From Methanomassiliicoccaceae archaeon (GTDB taxonomy: Archaea > Thermoplasmatota > Thermoplasmata > Methanomassiliicoccales > Methanomethylophilaceae), in assembly GCA_009786295.1 (NCBI GenBank), contig WQTN01000142.1, positions 1 to 30,438 on the forward strand: DNA of 30,438 bases, in the 5' to 3' direction. The position numbers and the translations under genes were made by a program. The notes under the pieces are model-generated. The model searched no databases. It was not told the origin of the DNA and worked only from the letters and a program-made list of their open reading frames with translations. Positions 21,815-30,415 of this stretch are shown piece by piece. The stretch's first letter is position 1. Each line of letters opens with the position of its first letter.

Positions 21815-24057
21815 TCGCATTTTGTCCATCCGCACGTCTTGCAGATGTTGCACCCGCCCTGGAACTGAAGCTCATCCCCGCACTTGGGGCAGGGGTTGAT
21901 CACGGCCTTGGATTTTGCGGCATTGCTCTCTGTTTCCGCTTCAAAGGAGATGCCCTGCACCTCTCTCTGCATCTCCGCGTGCATATCTAGAAGGGCCCAG
22001 CCGACTGCCATCGGACAGCATGATCCTTTGCTGGTGTCCCTCTTTGTGAATGTTCTTACAACATAAGAGGGGCACGAACCGCAGCTCTTGAGCTGATCCA
22101 CAATGGATGAGATGTCGCAGCCGCTTCTCGCCGCCAGAGAGATCATCCTTGAAAGTCCTATCATGAAGTTGTTGCAGCCGCCGGTGGAACCTTTGTTCAG
22201 ATACGCTTCCAGCAGTTCGCCGCTGTGAGGGTCGAAGAATGCCGTGCAGTGAAGGCTTCCGCAGCCTGTCATCAGCTTTCTCTTCTTTCCGACAACATCA
22301 TCTGCGACATTAGCGACAAAGCCTCTCTTCTTGCGGTTTCCGTTCTTAGGCTCTTCTTCCTTTTTCGGCTCATTCTCATTTGTGGTGAGGATGCCGAGAC
22401 GTTTGCAGCCGTCCCTGAACACCGTGACGCCTTTGCAGCCTATCTGCCAGGCGTACATGTATAGGTCATACACTTCGGTCTCCGGAAAATCGGCCGGAAG
22501 GTTCACCGTTGAACTTATCGACGCGTCGATATGCATCTGCCAGGTGCCCTGAAGGTTCAAGCGCTGTTTGTAATCCAGATTCTGGGCGGTCACAAAGAAA
22601 CGCGGAAGATCCTTTTCCTCGGCCACATTGTGTTTTTCCATGTACTCCTTCACGACCGGCGGGTAGACTTTGTAGAAATCGTCATGGTCTGAGAGAGAAA
22701 CAGTCCTTCTCTCATACGAGTTGGCGAATATAGGTTCGATACCGCCCGATATCCCCAGCATGGTCGAGAGCGTACCTGTCGGTGCGATCGTAAGCAACTG
22801 TGAGTTCCTTATGCCGTATTTTTTCACCAATTCTTTTGTTTCTTCAGATGTGTTCTCGTTAAAGTATGGGGACATCATCAGAAGCTCGGTGTCGCACTTG
22901 GGGAACTTACCGCTTTCTTTAGCAAGCAGGGCGGATTCCCTTATTGCTGCATCGGCCATTATGAAACCGAGCGTATGGCAGAAATCCATGGCCTCTCTTG
23001 TCCCGTACTCCATTTCCAGTTTGATCAGCATGTCGGCCAGGCCCATTATCCCGAGCCCGGTCTGCTTCCAGTCCCTTACGGAATCTCTCTGCTCCTGCAG
23101 AGGGTGGAGGGGCAGACCTTCTTCAAGGACCTCATTGAGCCCCCTTACGCATATGCCGACAGTGCGTCTGAACTCCTCTTCGTCGAACTTCCCGTCTTTG
23201 ACAAAGGCAGAGAGATTTATGCTGCCCAGAAGGCAGCTCCCTCCGGGGGGCAGAGGCTCTTCGGCGCACGGGTTGGTGCTAGCGTAATGATAATCCGGGA
23301 ACTCGCTCATGAGGTTCCAGGACTCTATCCTATCCCAGTAAAGGCATCCGGGCTCTCCGTAATCCCAGTTCGCGTAGCAGAGCTTCTTGAAGAATTCATG
23401 GGCATTGAGGTTCTTCTCGATGACATCTTTTGTCTCCGGTCTGCAGAATCTCTGTATGAAGGTCCTTTTGTCCCTTACGCATTCCATGAATTCGTCGGTC
23501 ACCCGTATAGACATGTTTGCTTTGGTAACTCTCTCAACATCGGTCTTTACGTTGGTGAATTCTTCAAGATCGGGATGTTCGCAGGAAAGGGACAGCATGA
23601 GCGCCCCGCGTCTTCCGTGCTGTCCGATAAGTCCAGTGACCATCGAATAAAGGTCTGTGAATGATACCGCACCGGATGTTTCGGATGCGGTGTTGTTTAT
23701 CTTTGCGCCGCGCGGAGCGAGTTTGGAGAGGTCTATCCCGACCCCGCCGCCGTAACTGAATGTTCTTGCAAGTTTGCCGGCACATTCGAATATGGATTCT
23801 ATGGAGTCCTCAGGAGGTGTCACTACATAACAGTTAGAAAGAGTGATCTTCAGTCCGGTCCTGTGCAGCCCGCGATTGGCCAGTATCCTTCCTCCAAAAA
23901 GGAATTTTTTCTGTACGATCATCTCCCGTATATCGGCGTTCCCTCCGCATATACGGTCCAGCCAGTGGTCGAAAGTCTCTCCGTTATAGCAATATTTTTT
24001 CTGCCAAATATCGATACCCAATTGGTTATCTCCGCCCAACCACTCTTCAATGTCCAT
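21811..24057 (-). CDS. nrdJ: adenosylcobalamin-dependent (class II) ribonucleotide reductase
   Basis: A 748-residue class II reductase that makes deoxyribonucleotides using a B12-derived radical. Catalytic residues are N262-x-C264-x-E266 in STNPCAEEP, with the redox pair C76 (LSNCYVV) and C275 (GGSCLLGS). The specificity/effector region and STVNLP substrate-phosphate loop are present. A basic linker around residue 565-595 joins to a TSCPD domain (GCNNFMIGLSRM and SCGSCPS), and the C-terminus is a zinc ribbon, CPKCG...CKTCGWTKC, likely the swinging redox tail. No N-terminal ATP cone is evident. Start: ATG at 24057 with GGGAGAG upstream; a TATA-like TTTAATTA lies near 24095-24103. No oxygen is needed, which fits an anaerobe rich in corrinoids. 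Confidence 0.95.
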   Translation of the reverse strand: MDIEEWLGGDNQLGIDIWQKKYCYNGETFDHWLDRICGGNADIREMIVQKKFLFGGRILANRGLHRTGLKITLSNCYVVTPPEDSIESIFECAGKLARTFSYGGGVGIDLSKLAPRGAKINNTASETSGAVSFTDLYSMVTGLIGQHGRRGALMLSLSCEHPDLEEFTNVKTDVERVTKANMSIRVTDEFMECVRDKRTFIQRFCRPETKDVIEKNLNAHEFFKKLCYANWDYGEPGCLYWDRIESWNLMSEFPDYHYASTNPCAEEPLPPGGSCLLGSINLSAFVKDGKFDEEEFRRTVGICVRGLNEVLEEGLPLHPLQEQRDSVRDWKQTGLGIMGLADMLIKLEMEYGTREAMDFCHTLGFIMADAAIRESALLAKESGKFPKCDTELLMMSPYFNENTSEETKELVKKYGIRNSQLLTIAPTGTLSTMLGISGGIEPIFANSYERRTVSLSDHDDFYKVYPPVVKEYMEKHNVAEEKDLPRFFVTAQNLDYKQRLNLQGTWQMHIDASISSTVNLPADFPETEVYDLYMYAWQIGCKGVTVFRDGCKRLGILTTNENEPKKEEEPKNGNRKKRGFVANVADDVVGKKRKLMTGCGSLHCTAFFDPHSGELLEAYLNKGSTGGCNNFMIGLSRMISLAARSGCDISSIVDQLKSCGSCPSYVVRTFTKRDTSKGSCCPMAVGWALLDMHAEMQREVQGISFEAETESNAAKSKAVINPCPKCGDELQFQGGCNICKTCGWTKCD

Positions 24058-24269
24058 GGTTACTCTCCCATCTTTGGAGAGGATGACGTCCTCCGTAATT
24101 AAACCTACTGAAATTGGATGAGTCTGCCTCCTTCTTTCCGCAGAAAGGCATAATGAGAGGGGGGCTCAAACCCGTATAATATGTACTTATTACATAGGCG
24201 ACCGAACGCTATATTCTGTTGCGGTGTACGATTGAAAAGGTCCTGCCGGCACCGGTCCTCAGCCTTAAA

Positions 24270-24280
24270 GTTTATAAAAC
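24270..24280 (+). promoter_or_regulatory. TATA-type promoter of psmB
   Basis: GTTTATAAAAC is a strong TATA box about 87 nt before the ATG at 24362. It is flanked by the short inverted repeat AGCCTT (24261-24266) and AAGGCT (24295-24300). Predicted start is near 24298, giving a leader of about 65 nt, unusually long for this window. Confidence 0.6.
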
Positions 24281-24299
24281 AGTGGGCCATAAGGAAGGC

Positions 24300-24341
24300 T
24301 AGCATCTTTGTTATGCTAACAGATGCATTTTGTTGCATTTC
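24300..24341 (+). promoter_or_regulatory. inverted repeat and GCAT repeats in the psmB leader
   Basis: TAGCAT (24300-24305) and ATGCTA (24313-24318) form a perfect inverted repeat with a 7-nt spacer. Two TGCATTT copies follow (about 24324 and 24335). The GC cores fall near 24302, 24315, 24325 and 24336, roughly one helical turn apart. Could be an operator just downstream of the transcription start, or a leader hairpin. Confidence 0.4.
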
Positions 24342-24361
24342 ATTACAGCGAAGGGACAAAA

Positions 24362-24997
24362 ATGAGCAATGAGGATATACTCAAGACAGGGACGACGACC
24401 GTCGGGATGAAGATAAAGGACGGTGTGATTCTTGCATCAGACCAGAGAGCAACGATGGGGAACATCATCGCACACAGCGATGTCCAGAAAGTTTACCAGC
24501 TTGCAGACAATCTCGGAATGACCATTGCAGGCATCGTAGGCGACGCTCAACTCATGGTCAGATTCATACAGAGCGAGGTGTCGATATACTCGATGAAAAG
24601 AGGGTCCCCCATGTCTGTGAAGGCGGCATCCACTCTTGTCGGAAATGTGATGCGCAACGGGTTCTATCTCGGATTGATCGTGGGAGGTTATGACACGACA
24701 GGCGGCCATGTGTTCAGCGTCGATGCGGCGGGCGGATACATTGAGGACAACTTCATGTCTATCGGTTCCGGTTCGACATTTGCGATGGGTTCCCTTGAAG
24801 CTTCATATAAGAAGAATATGACAAAGAAAGAGGCGATCGATGTTGCGATCACGGCGCTCAATTCTTCGAGAAAAAGAGACAGCGCATCAGGCGATGGCAT
24901 GCTGATATCCTTTATCGGCCCGAAAGGGTATGAAGAGATACCGCAGGACCAGATCAAAGCCAGGTGCGGGGAGTTAGGATTCGTCTATCCTAACTGA
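24362..24997 (+). CDS. psmB: archaeal proteasome beta subunit
   Basis: A 211-residue beta subunit of the 20S proteasome, a threonine protease. The ten-residue propeptide MSNEDILKTG is followed by TTTVGMK, so Thr11 becomes the mature N-terminal nucleophile; the catalytic lysine region follows (ASDQRATMG), as does the conserved GSGS in MSIGSGSTFA. Start: the ATG at 24362 gives the usual short propeptide; an in-frame ATG 39 nt upstream would add residues that relatives lack. The alpha subunit is not in this window. Followed at 53 nt by fttA, a neighbour arrangement I know from other euryarchaea. Confidence 0.95.
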   Translation: MSNEDILKTGTTTVGMKIKDGVILASDQRATMGNIIAHSDVQKVYQLADNLGMTIAGIVGDAQLMVRFIQSEVSIYSMKRGSPMSVKAASTLVGNVMRNGFYLGLIVGGYDTTGGHVFSVDAAGGYIEDNFMSIGSGSTFAMGSLEASYKKNMTKKEAIDVAITALNSSRKRDSASGDGMLISFIGPKGYEEIPQDQIKARCGELGFVYPN

Positions 24998-25050
24998 ACC
25001 CTTTTCACTAAACCATACCAAAAATTATGTGACCAAAAGCAGGATTTCAC

Positions 25051-26955
25051 ATGAACCCAGATAGAATATTTGAGAGTCTCAGAGAAGAGGTAAGGAAGCT
25101 GATGCCGTCCGAAGTGGATGTTTCAGCGATAGAGTTCGAAGGTTCGGTCATTGTCATCTATACAAATGAATATGACAAGTTCTCCGGCAGCGACGAGATA
25201 CCGAAAATGCTTGCTCAGAATCTGAGGAGAAGAGTTGACATAAGGCCCGACCCATCCACGCTCGGAGACTCGGAAAAAGTAAAGGAGAAGATACTCTCCA
25301 TGATACCTGAGTCGGCAGAGGTCTTCGATGTGAATTTCCTTGAGGAGACGGGAGAGGCAATTATTGAAGCGATAAATCCGAATGAAGTGTTGGGAAAGGA
25401 AGGCCAGCTTCTATCCAGCATAAAGAAGGAATCCGGATGGAACGTGAAGGTGATAAGAGCTCCCCCGATACCGTCGAAGACAGTGTCCGATGTGAGAGGA
25501 TACATAAGGGCATATCAGGACGACAGGCACAAGATGCTGAAATCCGTCGCGAGAAAGCTCGTCAGGGAGACGATAGAGGGAGAACAGTGGGTAAGAATGA
25601 CCACCATGGGGGGATTCAGACAAGTAGGGAGGTCCGCAACACTGCTCACTACAAGAGACAGCAAGATACTGATCGACTGCGGGCTGGATCCAGGCAGCGA
25701 CAACACCCCATATTTTGCGATACCCGAGGCAAGACCGCTCAGCGAGATAGATGCGGTCGTGCTGACACATGCGCACCTTGACCATTGCGGCACCCTGCCG
25801 GCGCTTTTCAAGTATGGTTACGAGGGGCCGGTGTACTGCACCCCCCCGACCAGGGACCTCATGGCCCTGCTCCAGCTCGATAATATAAAATTGGGATACG
25901 GCGAGGCGAAAAAGCAGCACTATGAGGCGCAGCATGTCCGCAAAGAGATAATGCACACTATAACCCTGAAATACAACGAGACAACGGACATCTCGCCGGA
26001 TGTCAGGCTGACATTCCATAATGCAGGCCACATCCTCGGTTCGGCCATTGCTCATTTCCACATCGGCGACGGCCTTCACAATGTTGCCTTCTCCGGAGAT
26101 ACAAAATATGAGAAAACATGGCTCTTCAATCCCGCCAACAACAGATTCCCGAGACTGGAAACTTTGGTGATAGAATCAACATACGGCGGCCACAATGACG
26201 TCCAGCCGTCAAGGGTCGATGCCTCCGAAGAGATAAAGGAGATACTGTTGCATGCCTCGGAGCTTGGAGGCAAGGTGCTGGTACCCGTGTTCGCTGTCGG
26301 AAGGTCCCAGGAGGTCATGCTGGTGATCGAAGAGCTGATGCGCACGGGCAAGATACCGACCATGAACGTCTATCTGGACGGGATGATATGGGAAGCAACG
26401 GCTATTCACACGGCATATCCCGAATATCTCAACAGCCAGCTCAGGACGCAGATATTCCAGCAGAACGAGAACCCGTTCCTTTCCCCCATATTCAAAAGGG
26501 TCGAGACATCAGACATGAGGGAAGAGATATGCCACTCGCCCGATTCATGTATCGTCCTTGCAACAAGCGGTATGATGTCAGGCGGCCCGGTAATGGAGTA
26601 TTTCAGAGAGTGGGCGGACGACCCCAAGAACACGCTGGTGTTCGTCGGATGGCAGTCGGAAGGAAGCCTGGGACGCACCATACAAAGAGGGCGTCAGGAC
26701 ATTACGCTCAACAGCAAAGGGAAATCGATATCCCTCAGCATAATGATGAACCGCGTGACCGTTGACGGGTTCTCTGGCCACTCTGACCGCAAACAGCTGA
26801 TGAAATACATATCATCGCTTGAGCCCAGGCCGGACAGGATCATAATAGGCCACGGCGAAGACAGAAAATGTACGGACCTCGCCTCATCAATATACAAAAA
26901 GTTCAACATCGAGACCAAAGCGCCGCTTAACCTAGAGACCATCAGGCTTAGGTGA
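25051..26955 (+). CDS. fttA: KH-domain beta-CASP ribonuclease, transcription termination factor FttA (aCPSF1)
   Basis: A 634-residue archaeal homologue of the eukaryotic cleavage factor CPSF73. Residues 1-140 hold two KH-like RNA-binding domains (IEAINPNEVLGKEGQLL is a KH GxxG-type segment). The metallo-beta-lactamase core has THAHLDHCG (239-247), GH327 in NAGHILGS, and D350 in SGDTKYEKTW; the beta-CASP part follows with VPVFAVGRSQE and SGFSGHSD-like GFSGHSD near 590, and HGED near the end. FttA cuts nascent RNA and ends transcription in archaea (established for the family). Start: ATG at 25051, with AGGA eight nt before. The downstream ubiX gene begins 5 nt after its stop, so the two are likely co-transcribed. 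Confidence 0.95.
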   Translation: MNPDRIFESLREEVRKLMPSEVDVSAIEFEGSVIVIYTNEYDKFSGSDEIPKMLAQNLRRRVDIRPDPSTLGDSEKVKEKILSMIPESAEVFDVNFLEETGEAIIEAINPNEVLGKEGQLLSSIKKESGWNVKVIRAPPIPSKTVSDVRGYIRAYQDDRHKMLKSVARKLVRETIEGEQWVRMTTMGGFRQVGRSATLLTTRDSKILIDCGLDPGSDNTPYFAIPEARPLSEIDAVVLTHAHLDHCGTLPALFKYGYEGPVYCTPPTRDLMALLQLDNIKLGYGEAKKQHYEAQHVRKEIMHTITLKYNETTDISPDVRLTFHNAGHILGSAIAHFHIGDGLHNVAFSGDTKYEKTWLFNPANNRFPRLETLVIESTYGGHNDVQPSRVDASEEIKEILLHASELGGKVLVPVFAVGRSQEVMLVIEELMRTGKIPTMNVYLDGMIWEATAIHTAYPEYLNSQLRTQIFQQNENPFLSPIFKRVETSDMREEICHSPDSCIVLATSGMMSGGPVMEYFREWADDPKNTLVFVGWQSEGSLGRTIQRGRQDITLNSKGKSISLSIMMNRVTVDGFSGHSDRKQLMKYISSLEPRPDRIIIGHGEDRKCTDLASSIYKKFNIETKAPLNLETIRLR

Positions 26956-26960
26956 GCTCC

Positions 26961-27503
26961 GTGAGATCCGTGATAGCGATAACCGGCGCGTCAGGAAGCA
27001 TATACGGCATACGCCTCCTTCAGGAACTTCCCGGAGAAAAGATACTTGTAATGTCCAAGGTAGCCAAGATGATAATCCCGCGGGAGACCGGCATGTCGGT
27101 CGAACAGGTAGAGGCGCTTGCGGATAAGGTCTTCGACGATGGCGATCTATTTGCGTCCATATCCTCAGGATCATACCATTATGACTGCATGTTCGTCGCT
27201 CCGTGCAGCGAATCCTCGGTGGCGAAGTTCGCGTCCGGGATATCGGACACCTTGATATCAAGGGCCGTATCCGTATGCATCAAAGAGGGAAGGAAGGTCA
27301 TCCTCGTTGTAAGAGAGACGCCTAAGAGCGCCATCATGCTGGAGAATGAGCTGAAACTCGCAAGATGCGGTGCCGTGATCATGGATGCCAACCCAGGTTT
27401 TTATTCGGAGCCAAGTTCCGCAGAGGACATGGTCAACTTTGTTATAGGAAAATGTCTGGACCGAGCTGGGATAGACCACAATCTGTATAGGAAATGGGAG
27501 TGA
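26961..27503 (+). CDS. ubiX: UbiX-type flavin prenyltransferase
   Basis: A 180-residue flavin prenyltransferase that attaches a dimethylallyl group to FMN to make prenylated FMN, the cofactor of UbiD-type decarboxylases. The FMN loop is AITGASGSIYGIRLL near the N-terminus, the core APCSESSVAKFASGISDTL is typical, and VVRETP with the following segment forms the prenyl-phosphate site. In many archaea the cofactor serves the anhydromevalonate phosphate decarboxylase of the modified mevalonate pathway. Start: GTG at 26961 is chosen because AGGTGA lies five nt upstream; GTGs at 26952 and 26970 are in the same frame. One nucleotide separates its stop from that of the convergent leuS gene. Confidence 0.93.
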   Translation: MRSVIAITGASGSIYGIRLLQELPGEKILVMSKVAKMIIPRETGMSVEQVEALADKVFDDGDLFASISSGSYHYDCMFVAPCSESSVAKFASGISDTLISRAVSVCIKEGRKVILVVRETPKSAIMLENELKLARCGAVIMDANPGFYSEPSSAEDMVNFVIGKCLDRAGIDHNLYRKWE

Positions 27504-27504
27504 T

Positions 27505-30378
27505 TCATTCCAAATAGATTGCAGGCCTTCCCGGAACGGCAGCCCTTGATTTATTCTGAGGATCGTATGCGTCTGCGTCATCTGCGGAGAATATTTCCAC
27601 TTCTGCGCCGAGCTCGGCTTTCAGGAAGTCCTTTGCCGATACCAGGAGGGAATACTCATCGGTCTCCGCCATATCCTTTTTCGATACCGAAGAGGACCTG
27701 GTCAGATCGGTGACCGTTTTCTTGACGAATTCGGACACCGTTTTCCCGTTCTTTCGGAGAGCTTCGTCTGCCATGCATTTCTTTGTCAAAGAGGGAATAT
27801 CTAAGGTCCCGTTTTCCATCATCTCTAACCCCATCTTCATAACATCGGCCTTCCACGAAGGCGAAGTGTACAAGAATATCTTTTTGGGGTCCGCGGAAGT
27901 CACTTTCTTTATCTGCGCGACATCCGACATGACATCTCTGATGAATGCCTCCCTGTATTCTGCGGAGGCGGATATCCGGCCTGCATCAGGTATCTGCGCC
28001 GACGATGCAAGACCTTTAAAACCTGCCATGCTCCACATCTCTTCCGCAACATGCGGCGTTATCGGCGCCATGAGAAGTATCCATGTTCCTAAGGCCTCTC
28101 TGACAGTATCCTTGTTGTTCCCGCCTCTTCTTTCATACCATCTGATGTCGTTCAGCATCTCAAAGTAGACCGCAGTGGCCATCTGCCGGAGGTCGTATCT
28201 TTCCATTGCGCCTTTTACCATTGAAACGTAACCGTTGAATCTTGAGACCAGCCATTCGTCAATGTCCTTCTTTTCATCTGTGCGGTCGGATGAAAGGAGC
28301 TCTTCGACTGCGCCGATGATCCTGTCCAGCCTCTGGCGGTACGTCATCACGTTATCCTCGCTCCATTCGACATCCACGAACATGGACGCGACATGCGCGT
28401 AATACAGCCTGAGCGTATCCACGCCGAATTGCTCCACAGCCCCGGGTATAGGCTGCGCGCCGCCTTTTGATTTCGATATCTTATTCTTTTTCCCGGTGAC
28501 ATACCAGTTCACAAGGATCCCCCTCGGCTGCATATCATCCGGAAGTATGGCGCGGTGGTTGAACAGATATACGGGGAAATGCACCGTCATGTGCTCCTTG
28601 CCGCCCAAGTTCACATCGAGAGGATACCAATATCTTATGTCCTCGCGTATCTCTTTCAGAATGTCTTTGGATATTCCCGTGTTCTCGGACACCTTCCCTA
28701 TGTCCCCTTTACCGAGCACAACATGATCGAAGAACTCTTCGGTCATATTCTCCGGCGAGATCTTTCCGCTGTTCGCATACGGCGAGACAATGTAATACAG
28801 AGGATACAAAGTGGAGTCAGAAATGGCCTCGATTATCCATTTCTCATCAAAGGGGAACTTCGTCCCGAGCCAGTTGCCCTGCCTTACGCAGGCGCGTTCC
28901 CTGAACCATCTGAGCGTGGAATGGATGTTCTCTTCGAACTCCGGAGGATAGATCTCCATGCTGCGGCAGTGGTCGCTGGTCCTTTCGGTGAGTTCTTCGT
29001 TACTGTAATCTATGAACCACTGGTCGTCCACCCTTTTCACTCTGACAGGCATCCCGCATCTGCAGATCACTTCTTCCGAAAGGTCGTGGAATGTCTCCGC
29101 TTCGCCCGAATCGATCATTGCCTGCTTCATTCTCTCTTTGGCTTCTTCTACCTTCATTCCGGCGAAAGGCCCGCAGATGTCCTTCATACGGCCCATGTGG
29201 TGGCCGTCCTTGTACACCTGTTTCTTTGCCTCGTCCAGTCTCGGGTCTCCCGGTTGTGTTATCCCCATTGACACAATGATGTCCCGAGCGGGGAATTCCC
29301 CGTAACCTTCGATAGAAATTATCGATACGGGTACGACAGAATCAATGAGCGACCTGGGAATCTCGTATCTCTCTGCAAGGCTGGGGTCTTTTTTCAGGGC
29401 TTCCAGGGATATCCAGTCGTCCGGAGCGTCAGACGGAACGGATGTGACCAGGCCGCTTCCGATGTTGGGGTCCGAGAAAGATGCCGGGAGGACAGGGACG
29501 TCCCTGTGTATCATCGGTGCTTCACACATCCATCCGATCATCTCCTTTCCCGGTATGGGGGAAAGGACCGTTATGCCGTCCTTCTGCAATTTAAGCTTCT
29601 CTGCCGCCTCTTTGGAGACGATCCATGTCTCATCTCCCTTCTTTATTCTGGTATATTCAACGTCAGGATTCACCCAGAAACATACCTGGCCGTATACTGT
29701 TTCCGGCCTCAGGGTCGCAGCGACGAGATACTCGTCCCCGCGTCTGAATTTTAAAAGAGTATATTCCTGGACCTCTGCGCTTCCTCCTTTGGAGATGTCG
29801 GTCTCGGAAGCGTCGATCGCGACCGGCCCGTGGACAGGGCAGGCCGGGGAATAATACGGTTTCTGTATCAGCAGGCCGCACTCGTTCAGTTTTCTGAACT
29901 GCCATTGCATGAACTTCCCGTAGTCGGGGTATACAGAGGAAGTGAATCTCTTCCAGTCTGCGAGGAACCCGAATCTCTTCCAGTATTCGTTCATATAGAC
30001 AGTGTTGAAGTAGTCGACGGCTTTAATGGGGTCCTTCAGATCCTCAAGCTTATCTTCGGGACAGCCGTTCCTTATAAGGTAATCAATGAACTCGGAGTCG
30101 TTGTTCGCCACTCTGGATGCCAGGCTTATAGCGCCGTTGCCGGTGGCGTGCGTCCCCACAGGGAACATAACATTGTATCCGATCATTCGTTTGTATCTGC
30201 CGATCGCATCGGCACAGGTGTACCCTCTGAGATGCCCAACATGAAGGAATCCCGTGACGCCGGGGTATGCGAAGATTATCATGAATTTCGGTTTACCTGC
30301 ATCCCTGCTGGCGCAGTCCAATCCGTTTTTAGACCATTCCGCTTGCCATTTCCTTTCCATTTCGCTGTAACCAGACAT
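27505..30378 (-). CDS. leuS: leucyl-tRNA synthetase, archaeal type
   Basis: A 957-residue class I aminoacyl-tRNA synthetase that charges tRNA-Leu. The HIGH motif appears as HVGH (46-49) and KMSKS as KISKS (633-637). The editing domain inserted in the Rossmann fold carries TLRPET (222-227) and GSGLVTSVPSDAPDDW (307-322), placed as in archaeal/eukaryotic LeuRS. The C-terminal third holds the anticodon-binding and tRNA-contact domains (PITPHVAEEMW). Length is normal for archaea. Start: ATG at 30378, a few nucleotides after the start of transcription predicted from the TATA box at 30405-30415; an upstream TTG (30390) would precede it. Confidence 0.96.
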   Translation of the reverse strand: MSGYSEMERKWQAEWSKNGLDCASRDAGKPKFMIIFAYPGVTGFLHVGHLRGYTCADAIGRYKRMIGYNVMFPVGTHATGNGAISLASRVANNDSEFIDYLIRNGCPEDKLEDLKDPIKAVDYFNTVYMNEYWKRFGFLADWKRFTSSVYPDYGKFMQWQFRKLNECGLLIQKPYYSPACPVHGPVAIDASETDISKGGSAEVQEYTLLKFRRGDEYLVAATLRPETVYGQVCFWVNPDVEYTRIKKGDETWIVSKEAAEKLKLQKDGITVLSPIPGKEMIGWMCEAPMIHRDVPVLPASFSDPNIGSGLVTSVPSDAPDDWISLEALKKDPSLAERYEIPRSLIDSVVPVSIISIEGYGEFPARDIIVSMGITQPGDPRLDEAKKQVYKDGHHMGRMKDICGPFAGMKVEEAKERMKQAMIDSGEAETFHDLSEEVICRCGMPVRVKRVDDQWFIDYSNEELTERTSDHCRSMEIYPPEFEENIHSTLRWFRERACVRQGNWLGTKFPFDEKWIIEAISDSTLYPLYYIVSPYANSGKISPENMTEEFFDHVVLGKGDIGKVSENTGISKDILKEIREDIRYWYPLDVNLGGKEHMTVHFPVYLFNHRAILPDDMQPRGILVNWYVTGKKNKISKSKGGAQPIPGAVEQFGVDTLRLYYAHVASMFVDVEWSEDNVMTYRQRLDRIIGAVEELLSSDRTDEKKDIDEWLVSRFNGYVSMVKGAMERYDLRQMATAVYFEMLNDIRWYERRGGNNKDTVREALGTWILLMAPITPHVAEEMWSMAGFKGLASSAQIPDAGRISASAEYREAFIRDVMSDVAQIKKVTSADPKKIFLYTSPSWKADVMKMGLEMMENGTLDIPSLTKKCMADEALRKNGKTVSEFVKKTVTDLTRSSSVSKKDMAETDEYSLLVSAKDFLKAELGAEVEIFSADDADAYDPQNKSRAAVPGRPAIYLE

Positions 30379-30404
30379 TTGAGCACTCAACGGTTATCTA
30401 CGCT

Positions 30405-30415
30405 CTAATATATCC
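30405..30415 (-). promoter_or_regulatory. TATA-type promoter of leuS
   Basis: GGATATATTAG on the minus strand is centred about 32 nt before the ATG at 30378. The 12-nt near-palindrome TTGAGCACTCAA (30379-30390 on the plus strand) sits immediately before the start codon and may affect initiation or be chance. Confidence 0.55.

Larger units (their letters stand above)
24058..24361. other. divergent promoter region between nrdJ and psmB
   Basis: This 304-nt gap has no gene that I can support. The left end holds the nrdJ promoter (TATA near 24095-24103, minus strand). The right end holds the psmB TATA box and a leader of about 65 nt with an inverted repeat. The middle, about 24110-24260, shows no clear element; a reading frame on the minus strand there has no start signal and no recognisable protein. 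A tRNA-like T-arm on the minus strand near 24163-24176 was examined and rejected. Confidence 0.5.

Noticed and set aside
24160..24180. tRNA-like T-arm on the minus strand (GGG-TTTGAGC-CCC)
   Set aside because: The loop lacks the usual C at position 56, and no matching acceptor, D-arm or anticodon arm can be placed upstream.
24105..24359. 84-codon minus-strand frame in the nrdJ-psmB gap
   Set aside because: No start signal, no motif, and it covers the psmB promoter and leader.
28555..29271. Long plus-strand open frame inside leuS
   Set aside because: Antisense to the leucyl-tRNA synthetase editing and catalytic regions, His/Leu/Val-rich shadow without motifs.
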